From Lewinellaceae bacterium (lineage in GTDB: Bacteria > Bacteroidota > Bacteroidia > Chitinophagales > Saprospiraceae): a stretch of DNA of 64,000 nt. The position numbers and the translations under genes are program-made. Below are positions 25,331 to 37,100 of this stretch, one piece after another (position 1 is the stretch's first letter; each line of letters opens with the position of its first letter). The notes beneath the pieces are model-generated. The model made no database searches. It saw nothing but the letters and a program-made list of their open reading frames with translations, and was not told where the DNA came from. Location of the stretch: the NCBI GenBank assembly GCA_020636375.1, contig JACJXZ010000014.1, positions 186,001 through 250,000 of the forward strand. The letters are read 5' to 3'.

Positions 25331-28276
25331 TTAGGCTGAGCGGAATCTACGCCTGAACAGCCAGCAGGCGAGGGCGGCGGCCGCCAGGACAACCAACAGC
25401 CACCGCCAGGGGAAAGAACAAGGCTGGGATAAAGACGCCATATTGCCCATTGGGACAAAGGCTGCCCAATAGTAGGGATGGGCCAGGTGGCCCGACTCCG
25501 GCTTCAGTTGCTCAAGATAATCGAGTTTGGCCTGCCGAAGCGCCTTGTCTTTCGTTTTTCCTTGATCCAGGTATTCGTAAAACCTGGTCATCAGTTCTTT
25601 TGAGACATCTTCCCTGGCAGTCCACAGCGTAGGGATTACAGAAGCACAACCTGCATAGAAGAAGCCTCTTGCCAGGCTGATGATGCCTTCCCCTTTGCGG
25701 AGTTCTCCCGCCGCGCCCTGGCAAGTGGTGAGGACGGCCATGTCGGCGTTCAGCTTAAGCCGGTAGAGGTCTTTGGCGTATAAGAGGCCGCCTTCTTCCT
25801 CGCTTAACAGGATGAAGGATAAGTTGCCCAGCGAGTCGTTGGCCAGCGCATGGGTAGCCAAATGCAAAATCCGGTAATGGGGAGCGTAATGTGAAAAGGA
25901 ATCCGCTGCTATCTTTTTTCCGAAGAGCAATTTACTGTTTTGGCCGTGCCGGGACTTGATATCTTCCATAATACTTCCCCAATCCAGCGCCTCGAAAGCA
26001 TAACCGGCAACCTTAAAGTTTCTTTCGAAGGAAGGCGCAACGCCGAGAAAAGCCATTTCTCCTCTTGCTTTCAACGAAAAAGACTCCTTGCCCAATGTCG
26101 CCGAATACAGGTAACTGATTTGATATTGGTAAAGCAGGTAATCTTCGAACGTGCGCAGGGAAAAGCCGCCTGTTCCAGGCCAACTGGAAGGGAGCATATC
26201 GAAAGAGACGTAACCGAGCACATCATCCGGGACTAGGATCAATTCGCCGGCCAGCAACTTCCTGTGCTCAAGGGGAGCGAGCAGCTTTTCGTATATTTTA
26301 TAGCCGGGTTCAAGGTCGAGGCTTTGCTGCCGCAGCTTCAGGTTGAGTTCTTCCACCCAGGCGCGGAGGGGGAAATCCAGGCCGATCCTGACAAATCCGG
26401 GCGCCTTATTGCGGTTGGCGACAAAAACAAAAACAGCGCTGTCTCCGACAAAATACTCCAAAAAAGTTTGGCGGCGGCCCAGCTGTTTGGAAAATTCGCG
26501 GAGTGAAAGGGTTTCGTGATTAAATTTGAGATGAAAATAATTGGAATCGGCCTCGCGTATTTCTTTCAATTTTGAATCGTACAAGCGGCGGCTTTCCAGA
26601 AGTTTATTTGTCAACTCGGCTTTCCTGGCCGAATCTTCTTTGCCGCTTTGCCTCAGCAGTGCCAGTTGTTTTTCATAGTAGTTCACCCTCAAGTTTAAAT
26701 CCTGCTCGGATTTTGCGAGCCCTTCCGGCAATTCAAAATTGGCCCTGAGCCGGCGCACTGCGTCCAGCAGTATAATGCTCCTGCTTTTTTCCGAAAATGC
26801 AAAAGCCTGCTCGGCATACTTTTGGCTGCCGCCGGAAGCATCGTAAAGCCTCCAGCACAGGGCAATGGCTTGCTCATAAAGGGGCTTGACCTTTTCCACC
26901 AGGGATTCCTTCGAAGCGTCCGGTTGAAACTCAAAGCGGATCATATCGATCAGGGTGTCCATTTTTTTATATGTCCTTAAAGCCAGTTCCAGCTTTCCCT
27001 CCGGCAGGTATTCTTCTGCCTGAACCCTTGCTTTGGAAGCCAGCGTGATCAGCAACCCCGTTTTGTCGACTATGTTTTCCCGGACCAATTCCGGGTTGTC
27101 CTCCGGCTTTCGGGGAGTGAAGGAAGGGACTATCTCCTGCATGGCTTGATTGTAAAGCTTTATTGCTTCGCCAGGGTTTCCCTCCAGGCAGGCAATATCT
27201 CCAAGGTTGTCGTAGACGAGGTCCAGGCCGTTCAACGGTTTTGAAGATGTTTCGATCAAACTGTGAGCTCTTTGCAGGTTTTGTTTTGCGAGCAGCAAAT
27301 ACTTCCTATCCTTTTTTTCTTCCCACATTTTTTTATAAGTCACCCCAAGGTTGTTGTAGTCAAAAACCAAAGCCTGCGGGAGAACAGGGGTTTCGTTCCT
27401 GGAGATAGATTCCTGGTAAGCGGCTATAGCTTTGTCCCACTCGCCTTGCTTTTCATAGGCTATGCCCAGGTTGTGATATATGCTGGCTTTCTGCCGGCCG
27501 GTTTTTTCCCTACGGCCTCTCTCAACAAGGCCTTCAGCTTTCCCGAGGTGGTTTATCGCCTGCTCCATCCGCCCCAGCCGGTTGGCCAGGATTCCCGCTC
27601 TGGCGGTCAAGGCCCGGGCTTTTCGCTCGTAGTACTGCTTTTTTTCTTCTTCGCTTAATCCGGGAGGCAATGCAATGCCTTCAGACACTTCGTAGTATTT
27701 TAAGGCATTATCCAGGTCGCCGATGTCGCCATAGGTGCGGGCAGCAAGGAAGGTTATATCCTGGCGCAGCAAGGGCATATTGTCCCGACCAGTATAATTA
27801 TTGGTGTAATCCAGCCCTTTCAGCAGCCATTCCAGCGCCAGGTAAGGCTCTTCCATTTTCAGGTAACAATTGCCGATATTGTTGCAGCCCTGGATGATAT
27901 CCGGCATAAGGCCCTCTCCCTGGCTGTCGGCCAGTTGCACTCTGATTTGAAACGCCTCCCTGTATTTCCCGATGGCGCCCGGATAATCTTTATCATTTGC
28001 CCTGGCCACTCCACTTTTATGGATGACGAAAGCGCACGACATTCCCGCACAGCCGTACCTTTCAGCCGTGAGCTGTTCCAGGTGCGCCAGCTTCTCCCCG
28101 ATCTCTCCCCAGCTTAAAGACAGGTCATCGAACAGCGCACCGATGTGTTTTTCCAGGCGGCCCAGCCATTCCGCTTCCGGCGTCTCCGGGCCGGGTTTTG
28201 CTACAGGGGTTGATTGTCCGGCAATTCCGGCACTTAGCAGGCAGAATAATACGACTGTTGAAATAATGAGACGCAT
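25331..28276 (-). CDS. Exported TPR-CHAT caspase-like protease with C-terminal membrane anchor
   Basis: From the ATG at 28276 the protein has 981 residues and opens with a Sec signal (MRLIISTVVLFCLLSAGIAGQ); an upstream in-frame ATG at 28339 would hide it. Residues about 70-450 contain tetratricopeptide repeats (for example YHNLGIAYEKQGEWDKAIAAYQE), then a helical linker, then a CHAT domain (about 690-930) with the catalytic pair His809 (LHLATHAL) and Cys852 (LTTCQGAAG). A hydrophobic helix near 955-978 followed by RRRFR would anchor the C-terminus. CHAT domains are caspase-like cysteine peptidases. The signal peptide suggests that the TPR and protease parts face the periplasm, unlike the better-known cytosolic TPR-CHAT proteins. 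It lies 99 bp downstream of the subtilase gene, probably in one operon. Confidence 0.88.
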   Translation of the reverse strand: MRLIISTVVLFCLLSAGIAGQSTPVAKPGPETPEAEWLGRLEKHIGALFDDLSLSWGEIGEKLAHLEQLTAERYGCAGMSCAFVIHKSGVARANDKDYPGAIGKYREAFQIRVQLADSQGEGLMPDIIQGCNNIGNCYLKMEEPYLALEWLLKGLDYTNNYTGRDNMPLLRQDITFLAARTYGDIGDLDNALKYYEVSEGIALPPGLSEEEKKQYYERKARALTARAGILANRLGRMEQAINHLGKAEGLVERGRREKTGRQKASIYHNLGIAYEKQGEWDKAIAAYQESISRNETPVLPQALVFDYNNLGVTYKKMWEEKKDRKYLLLAKQNLQRAHSLIETSSKPLNGLDLVYDNLGDIACLEGNPGEAIKLYNQAMQEIVPSFTPRKPEDNPELVRENIVDKTGLLITLASKARVQAEEYLPEGKLELALRTYKKMDTLIDMIRFEFQPDASKESLVEKVKPLYEQAIALCWRLYDASGGSQKYAEQAFAFSEKSRSIILLDAVRRLRANFELPEGLAKSEQDLNLRVNYYEKQLALLRQSGKEDSARKAELTNKLLESRRLYDSKLKEIREADSNYFHLKFNHETLSLREFSKQLGRRQTFLEYFVGDSAVFVFVANRNKAPGFVRIGLDFPLRAWVEELNLKLRQQSLDLEPGYKIYEKLLAPLEHRKLLAGELILVPDDVLGYVSFDMLPSSWPGTGGFSLRTFEDYLLYQYQISYLYSATLGKESFSLKARGEMAFLGVAPSFERNFKVAGYAFEALDWGSIMEDIKSRHGQNSKLLFGKKIAADSFSHYAPHYRILHLATHALANDSLGNLSFILLSEEEGGLLYAKDLYRLKLNADMAVLTTCQGAAGELRKGEGIISLARGFFYAGCASVIPTLWTAREDVSKELMTRFYEYLDQGKTKDKALRQAKLDYLEQLKPESGHLAHPYYWAAFVPMGNMASLSQPCSFPWRWLLVVLAAAALACWLFRRRFRSA

Positions 28277-28375
28277 GAGGGCAATAGGTTTGAGAAAAGA
28301 TATACTTAACTGCGACAGGTTTTTCCGCACGGCGGACAACTTGTCGCAACACTGAATAATGCCATTGAACGATGA

Positions 28376-29779
28376 TTAAGGAAAACCATCTATGATGGTC
28401 TGCAGGTTGCCTTCATCGATCTTGCCTTTAGTGATTAAAGGCGCGTGAAGAGGTATTGCCTGGCTCCCGATGTAGTCAACAATTGTTTCGGCCGTAGCAT
28501 TCCGGTCCTTCGCTCTCAGGGCGCCGGCAAGGGCCGAAATGAAGGGTGCCGCATAAGAAGTGCCCTCGACGATGGCCTCATTCCCTTTGAAGTCAATGGT
28601 GGCGACCTTTTCTCCAGGCGCGGCCAGCGTGACCGTTTGGCAGCCATAGTTGGAGAAGGAGGCCAAATCCGTATTTCCGGAATTCAGCGCAGCGACTGAA
28701 AGAACATTAGGATATATGTCTGCAAAGGCCGAGGGGTAGGATCGGCAGCAATCGGTGTTCATGATATCATTGCCGGCCGCTGCTACGATTATGATATGCC
28801 GGCTCTGTGCCCTTAAAACCACCTGTTCGAATAAAGAGTCCTTTTTACTGCTGTAGTAGACCCAACTTGCATTGATGACATCCGCTCCGTTATCGATGGC
28901 GTAAAAACCGGCGCAGGCCGCGTCGAAGAGTGTGCCTTCTCCGTGGTCATTGAACACCTTGAGATCCATCAATTGTTGGACGTATGGATTCGGATGGCCT
29001 ACTATAAATGCCTTGTACGTATTTCGAGCCACGCCCGCCACCTTTGTCCCATGTATATGAATGGAGGCACCCACTCCAAAGATAGAGGCGTCCTCCACAA
29101 AATCATAACCGTAGATGTCATCCTTGTACCGGTTGAAGGGGGTGTTGTTGTCCAAGCCATCCAATCTGGAGGGGCCGGCAGGCATATCATATTCCGGAAA
29201 GTTGATCCACATTTCATGTTGGAACTGGTCTACATTGATCCCGCCATCAATAACGGCAATGGTCAAAGTGCTGGTAGCGGATTCCAACTTAGGATATTTC
29301 TCTTGGAGCGTCCAGATGGAATTGTCCGTTGTGTCCAGGAATATTTGTAGGTTCATAGCAAAGTGGGCGTCACCGCCGCTTTGCTCTACTTCATCGCGAG
29401 CCTCCGCCGTGCGTTCCACCGGATCTATGCCGTCACCTTCAGGTACCTGCATCAGGGCTATCGGCGGGTTGCATTGACAAACCTTGAGGACTTTATGCCC
29501 CTTATGCACAAGTGTATTTATGACTTCACGGTCCATGATGTTAAAAGCAGGTTCAGATGGCCTGTCATTTGACTTTGTAAAATACACAATATACTGCCTA
29601 CCCGAATCCACAGGCTTAGCTTGCAGGGTTTTGCATTTTTCTATCAACTCCGCCTTCCCGCAATGCATTACATAATCCGTATTTAAGAACTGGAGCCAAC
29701 AACAGGCGGCCAACCCTGTAATGGCCAGAAATCCCAGAAGGCTCGCAGACAGCCAGAAAAGCCGGTTATCGTTTTTCAT
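28376..29779 (-). CDS. S8 subtilisin-like peptidase, membrane- or lipid-anchored
   Basis: The 467-residue protein has an N-terminal hydrophobic segment (about 8-30) ending GLAACC, which may be a lipobox. An Ile/Val-rich pro-region (about 60-140) precedes the subtilase domain. The catalytic triad is complete: Asp178 in VIDGGIN, His243 in HIHGTKVAG and Ser408 in GTSYAAP, with an AAAGND oxyanion motif at about 335. It should act outside the cytoplasm. It is first in a likely two-gene unit with the CHAT protein and divergent from the sigma/anti-sigma pair, so it could process the anti-sigma-like protein or the CHAT protein; that link is inference. Confidence 0.9.
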   Translation of the reverse strand: MKNDNRLFWLSASLLGFLAITGLAACCWLQFLNTDYVMHCGKAELIEKCKTLQAKPVDSGRQYIVYFTKSNDRPSEPAFNIMDREVINTLVHKGHKVLKVCQCNPPIALMQVPEGDGIDPVERTAEARDEVEQSGGDAHFAMNLQIFLDTTDNSIWTLQEKYPKLESATSTLTIAVIDGGINVDQFQHEMWINFPEYDMPAGPSRLDGLDNNTPFNRYKDDIYGYDFVEDASIFGVGASIHIHGTKVAGVARNTYKAFIVGHPNPYVQQLMDLKVFNDHGEGTLFDAACAGFYAIDNGADVINASWVYYSSKKDSLFEQVVLRAQSRHIIIVAAAGNDIMNTDCCRSYPSAFADIYPNVLSVAALNSGNTDLASFSNYGCQTVTLAAPGEKVATIDFKGNEAIVEGTSYAAPFISALAGALRAKDRNATAETIVDYIGSQAIPLHAPLITKGKIDEGNLQTIIDGFP

Positions 29780-29840
29780 AATCTCAATTTGGTTAATGAA
29801 GTTACTTGTCCTGTATGTTGTGTAACAGGCCGGGCGGATA

Positions 29841-29870
29841 TTGCCGTTGTTTTATGAGATTATAACTTTT
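29841..29870 (+). promoter_or_regulatory. Candidate Bacteroidota-type promoter for the ECF sigma operon
   Basis: TTG (29841-29843), a 19-base spacer and TAACTTTT (29863-29870) resemble the -33 and -7 (TAnnTTTG) elements of Bacteroidota. It sits in the divergent region between the subtilase and sigma genes. The leader to the preferred start at 30107 would be long. Confidence 0.35.
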
Positions 29871-30106
29871 TTTCCTTTTTCAGAAAATCGCCGGAACAGA
29901 AAGGAGGATGATTGCTTACAAATGTGCTATTTTAGGCTCTACACGCGGTATCCCAACCCCGAAGGGGGGCTGTTTCGCTGAATTTCTTCCCCTTGTTCAA
30001 GGACTGCATTGTTTTCTTTGACCGCTATGTCCGATTGTTTCCCGGCGGCAGTATCGGTGAGATTCCGGTGTTCTTCGGGAAGGTTGCCAGATATAAATGG
30101 GGGATC

Positions 30107-30628
30107 ATGTTGAAAGAGGATGAGGGCTACCGGAAAGGCGCCATACAGTTTGTCGCTGAAGATGAAAGTTTACTTCAGCGCCTGACAGGCAAGATCGCAA
30201 ACAGCGGCGGCAAGGAGGAGGATGGCGAAAACTTTTACCAGCAGGGGTTCGTCAAGCTTCACGAGCAACTGAAGAAAGGCAAATACAATGGAGGAGCGAT
30301 CCGGGGATACTTTTTCAGCATTTGTTACCATTTGTGGTTGAATTCCCTGAAAAAGCACAAACCGGAACCTTATGAGCAGGTGCCCGAACCAGAACCGGAT
30401 GAACAAGACGACCCTTTCCGGCAGTTCGAAATCAAAGAATTCAAAATGGAATTCTATAAGGCCTTTTTGAAATTAAACGAGCGTTGCCGCAATATCATCA
30501 CGCTGAAATTGTTCATCCGGGAGTCCTTCTCGATGGACGAGATTGCAAAAATGCTGGGATTCAAAGACGGGAAAGCGGTCGCCGGCGCCCTTTTTAAATG
30601 CCGGAAGAAATGGAAGGAATTACTCTAA
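30107..30628 (+). CDS. ECF-type RNA polymerase sigma factor
   Basis: The ATG at 30107 has a purine-rich GGGGGATC just before it and gives 173 residues, the usual ECF size; the frame is open to 29993 but the extra 38 residues do not look sigma-like. Region 2 is at about 20-90 (YQQGFVKLHEQLKK...GYFFSICYHLWLNSLKK), followed by an acidic linker (EPEPDEQDD) and region 4 at about 110-170 (LNERCRNIITLKLFIRE, then FSMDEIAKMLGFKDG). It should direct RNA polymerase to a specific regulon. Thirty bases downstream is the membrane anti-sigma-like gene. Confidence 0.82.
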   Translation: MLKEDEGYRKGAIQFVAEDESLLQRLTGKIANSGGKEEDGENFYQQGFVKLHEQLKKGKYNGGAIRGYFFSICYHLWLNSLKKHKPEPYEQVPEPEPDEQDDPFRQFEIKEFKMEFYKAFLKLNERCRNIITLKLFIRESFSMDEIAKMLGFKDGKAVAGALFKCRKKWKELL

Positions 30629-30658
30629 CAAATTGATAGCCCCAAATACAGTAAGATC

Positions 30659-31420
30659 ATGGAAAAGGAAAATGAATATACCCGGCAAGTAGAAGCTTAC
30701 CTGGGCGGCACAATGAACCCCGAAGAGAGAAAATCATTCAAAAAGAGCCTGGAAGAGAATGAAGAGCTGACCGATGTTTATCGGGAATACCAATTCATGC
30801 AAGGTGCCGTAGAATATCACCTGGAGCAAGAACTCAGAGAAAAACTGAACCGCTGGGAAAAAGAAGAGAAGCGAGGCAGTAAGCTGCGCCCTCTTCACGT
30901 TGCCCTATCTGCGGCCGCAGGAGTCCTGATCCTGGTGACCGCTTTTTTCCTCTTTCGGGATAGCCAGCATACCCCGGCTTTGCCGCCGACAGAAATCGCC
31001 TTGAATTTCTACCAGCCCCCCCCACAGCCCGGCACTTCTTTAAGTGCAGAACCGGAAGCCTGGATGGCGGCAAAAAAAGCGTATCGATCCGGCAATTTTG
31101 CCACAGTTGTCGAAATCCTGGCACCTTTAACGGAGCGGGATCCAGAGATGGATTATTACCTGGCCCACAGCTACTTTCAATTGGGAAACTTTAATGCAGC
31201 TCTACCGCTGTTTAATGCTCTGGCAGGGGGAGACAGCTCGTTCCGGGGGGCTTCCGGCTGGTATTACCTGCTGGCTCTTCTGGGAGCTGAGAGCGGCCAG
31301 GACCGGATAGAGCGGCAGCTTGGCCGGGTAATTCAAGGCAACGACCCGGATTTCCGTGAGAAGGCGAAACAGCTCAGCCGGTACTGGGAAGCAGCAAAGG
31401 CAGAAGGCATCGCGGATTAA
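30659..31420 (+). CDS. Membrane anti-sigma-like protein with TPR-like outer domain
   Basis: The 253-residue product has a cytoplasmic N-terminal region (1-78) with TRQVEAYLGGTMNPEERKSF and NEELTDVYREY, the pattern of Bacteroidota anti-sigma factors but without zinc-finger cysteines. A single transmembrane helix (about 80-100) is followed by a Pro-rich stretch and a helical repeat domain (about 120-245) of TPR type (DYYLAHSYFQLGNFNAALPLFNA). It likely holds the upstream sigma factor at the membrane until its outer domain is sensed or cut. The TPR part could contact the TPR-CHAT protein encoded on the opposite strand; that is speculative. Confidence 0.72.
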   Translation: MEKENEYTRQVEAYLGGTMNPEERKSFKKSLEENEELTDVYREYQFMQGAVEYHLEQELREKLNRWEKEEKRGSKLRPLHVALSAAAGVLILVTAFFLFRDSQHTPALPPTEIALNFYQPPPQPGTSLSAEPEAWMAAKKAYRSGNFATVVEILAPLTERDPEMDYYLAHSYFQLGNFNAALPLFNALAGGDSSFRGASGWYYLLALLGAESGQDRIERQLGRVIQGNDPDFREKAKQLSRYWEAAKAEGIAD

Positions 31421-31462
31421 ATCGGGCAACTGCCCAAAGCCATAAGTTTTACCTATAAACTG

Positions 31463-31518
31463 ATAGAAATTATCAATAAGAATTGTAGAATCTATCAATA
31501 GAAATTATCGTAACTTTG
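31463..31518 (+). promoter_or_regulatory. katG promoter with two direct repeats
   Basis: ATAGAAATTATC occurs at 31463-31474 and again at 31498-31509, 35 bases apart, with CTATCAATAG overlapping the second copy. Directly after it lies TAACTTTG (31511-31518), a perfect match to the Bacteroidota -7 box TAnnTTTG, 29 bases before the katG ATG. The repeats are in the right place to bind a peroxide-responsive regulator (PerR or OxyR type); which one is not clear. Confidence 0.6.
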
Positions 31519-31546
31519 GTCTTCACCATAATCAAAATCTATTAGA

Positions 31547-33793
<2,247 letters not shown>

Positions 33794-33840
33794 GGAATCG
33801 GAGGAACGGCCTTCACGGAAGGCGCGATTAACCCTTAACG

Positions 33841-33875
33841 GAAAACAGGTAGCCCGGCGACGAGCTGCCTGTTTT
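33841..33875 (+). terminator. Rho-independent terminator after katG
   Basis: GAAAACAGGTAGC pairs with GCTGCCTGTTTTC around a short loop, followed by TGTTT. Confidence 0.7.
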
Positions 33876-34107
33876 CTGTTTGAGCGTACGGCTGACCATT
33901 AGGGGCAGGCTGTCCTTAAATGAGCGGCACACCATTCACGTTTTTTGTCCGCGGACCAAATTTTTTTCTGTCCCCCGCCTTATTTTAAGCCAAAAATTAC
34001 GGATATTGCCCTCCAGAGTGCTTTGATGCCAGGCGTTTGTTGTTAACTCCTGGTATCGCTATCTGCATACATCCAATTGACAAAAGAAACAGGGCCTGAC
34101 ACTATTT

Positions 34108-37100
34108 ATGAAATTCCTTATTGCTAACCTGGGCATCACTGCGGGATTGCCCGGCAAAAAACGCCACGCCAGCCTCCGTCCGCAAAACGTTCAAGATGCT
34201 TTGGGCTTCAAAACCGGCATTTTGATCCCGTCCGTTCTTACACTCGTCTTTTTGCTGGCAAGCTGCGGCCAGGATAAGCCCGGCCTGCCCGCCCGGGGCA
34301 ATGACCCCTGGGCATTCCGGTCGGTGCTCGACGGCCGGCCCCGCATCCTCACCCTCGCCCTGGCCGACCGGTTCTGGGCGGCCTACAGCGCGCAGGACGG
34401 GGCCATCTACAAAGTCTGGCGGGGCGATGTCAACTTCGACGGGGCGGTGTACACCACCGTCCATGGCCCGCAGCCCAGCAGCCTGGGCGATGCATTTTTT
34501 GTCAATGAGGCCGCCTCCCCCTGGACGGCCCGCCTCGGCGGGCAGAGCCACCAGCCCGCCGTCCGCTACCGCGGCCACCGGTTCCGGGAAGGGCAGGCTT
34601 ATATCAATTATACGCTGCACCTGGAAAACGGCGCCACCGTACACATCAGCGAACGGCCGGAGTACCTCGAACGCGCCGAGGGGAAACAGCAGGGCTTCGA
34701 ACGCACCTTTTTCGTGGAGGGCCTGCCGGCAGGGGCCGAGTTGTTCTTTGACTTTAACCTCAGCTCCCTGCCTTCTGCCCATACGCTGGAAACGGACGGG
34801 GAACTGGATATTTTAGAAACGACGCCGGCCCGGGGCAAGGGGCTGAATGCCGTCAACCTCAAAGGCCGCCTCAAACTGAACAACCCGGGGACCACCCGCC
34901 TGGCTGCCTATTTCACAAAATACCCTATGGTCCATAACCCCAACCGGGTAGAGGGAAGCGAAGAGGAAGACGCCCTGCCGCGCGGCGCCCGCCTCATCGC
35001 CCGCAGCGATTGCAAAACCTGCCACAATACCTATCTCAGCACGATCGGCCCGGCCTACGCCGATGTCGCCAAACGCTACCCCAACACCCCCGACAACGTG
35101 GCTATGCTGGTGGCTAAGGTCCAAAACGGGGGGGCAGGCGTATGGGGCGAAGCAGACATGACCCCTCATCCGGACCTCGACGAGATGGACGTGAGGGCCA
35201 TGGTCGAATACATCATGGGCCTCGACGCCGAAGAAGAGGCCATGGAGGCCCGGCCCGTGGCTGTAAGCCTGGCAGGATTGGATTTTGCCGATGCCGCAGA
35301 GGGCGTCCGGCAGGAAGACTTGCTTCCCGGCCTGCTCCTGCGCATTTACCAATCCGGGCGGGAACTCAGCCGGCTGGCAGACCTGAACTTCAGCGGCCCG
35401 CCCCTCTACGAGGGCATCGCCGGCCAGGTTTATATCGAAAACAGCGAGTTTCAGGGCCTGGAAGCCAATTTCGGCATGCGGTACAACGGCTACATCGCCA
35501 TTCCCAAAGACAACAACTACGTTTTTCGCCTGCGCAGCGACGACGGCTCCCGCCTGCTGATCGGCGGGCAGGAGGTAGTCAACTACGACGGCCTGCACGG
35601 CGCCGACAAGATGGACGGCGAAGTCGCCCTCCGCAAAGGCCTGCACGCCTTCCAACTGGATTATTTTCAGGGCGGCGGCGGCAAATTCATTGCCCTGGAG
35701 TGGAGTTCCTACGACAACCCGGCCTTTGCGCTGGTCCCTCCCGGCCAGTTCTTCCGCGCTCCGGCCGACCAGCCGGCACCGGATGCCCGCACCCCTCCTA
35801 TGGCGCAGCGCGTCCGCATTCCCGGCGACCGCTATCCGGTAGCCGGCGTGCATCCCGGTTATACCCTTTCCCCGGCACGGCCCGCCGATTTCATGCCCAA
35901 AGTGGGCGGGATGGACTTCCTGTCCGACGGCCGCCTGGTGGTCAGCACCTGGGACGCCGAGGGGGCGGTATACATCGTCGACGGCGTAAAAACGGGAGAC
36001 CCCGCCCGGATGTCTTACAAAAAAATCGCCAGCGGCCTGGCCGAACCCCTGGGGCTGAAGGTGGTGGAGGACACCATCTACGTGCTGCAGAAACAGGAAC
36101 TCACCCAGCTCATCGACCACGACGGGGACGAGCTGATCGACGAATACTACACCGTTTCCAACGACTGGAAAGTTTCGGGCAATTTCCATGAGTTTGCCTT
36201 CGGGCTGGCCTACAAAGAAGGCTTTTTTTACGCCGCTTTGGCCATCGCCATCTTGCCGGGCGGGGCCAGCGCCAACCCCCAAATCCCGGACCGCGGCAAG
36301 GCCGTCCGCATCAGCCGGCGGGACGGCGCCCTGGAGTTCGTCGCCCAGGGCCTGCGCACGCCCAACGGCGTGGGCTTCGGCATAGACGGCGAGCTGTTTA
36401 TTGCCGACAACCAGGGCGACTGGCTGCCGTCCTGTAAAATCCTCCACGTCACCCCCGGCGACTTCTTCGGCTCCCGGGCAGTCGACTCCGCGCAGGTCGC
36501 CCGGCTGCCGGTGAAGCCGCCCGTCGTGTGGCTGCCGCAGGACGAGATCGGCAACTCGCCCACCACGCCGGCCGCCCTCATGGACGGTCCCTACCGGGGG
36601 CAGATGATCCACGGGGAAGTGACGCACGGCGGCGTCAAGCGGGTGTTTGTGGAAAAGGTGAAGGGCGAATACCAGGGCTGCGTCTTCCGCTTCATCCAGG
36701 GGCTGGAAGCCGGCGTCAACCGCCTGGCCTGGGGGCCCGACAGCGCGCTCTACATCGGCGGGATCGGCTCCACCGGCAACTGGCAACACACGGGCCACAA
36801 CTGGTACGGCCTGCAGCGCCTGAAGTACAACGGGCAGTCCGTGTTTGAGATGCTGGCCGTCCGCGCCAAATCCAACGGACTGGAAATAACGTTCACCGAA
36901 CCGCTGGAACCCGGCGCCGGCTGGGATCCGGCCGCCTATACCGTGCAGCAATGGTGGTACCTGCCGACCAGTGCCTACGGCGGCCCCAAGAAAGACCTGC
37001 AAACCCTGGCGGTGCGGTCTGCCAGCGTATCCGAAGACCGCCGCCGCGTATTCCTGGAGCTGCCCGGAATGCAGGCCGGCCACGTCCTTTACCTGCGCCT

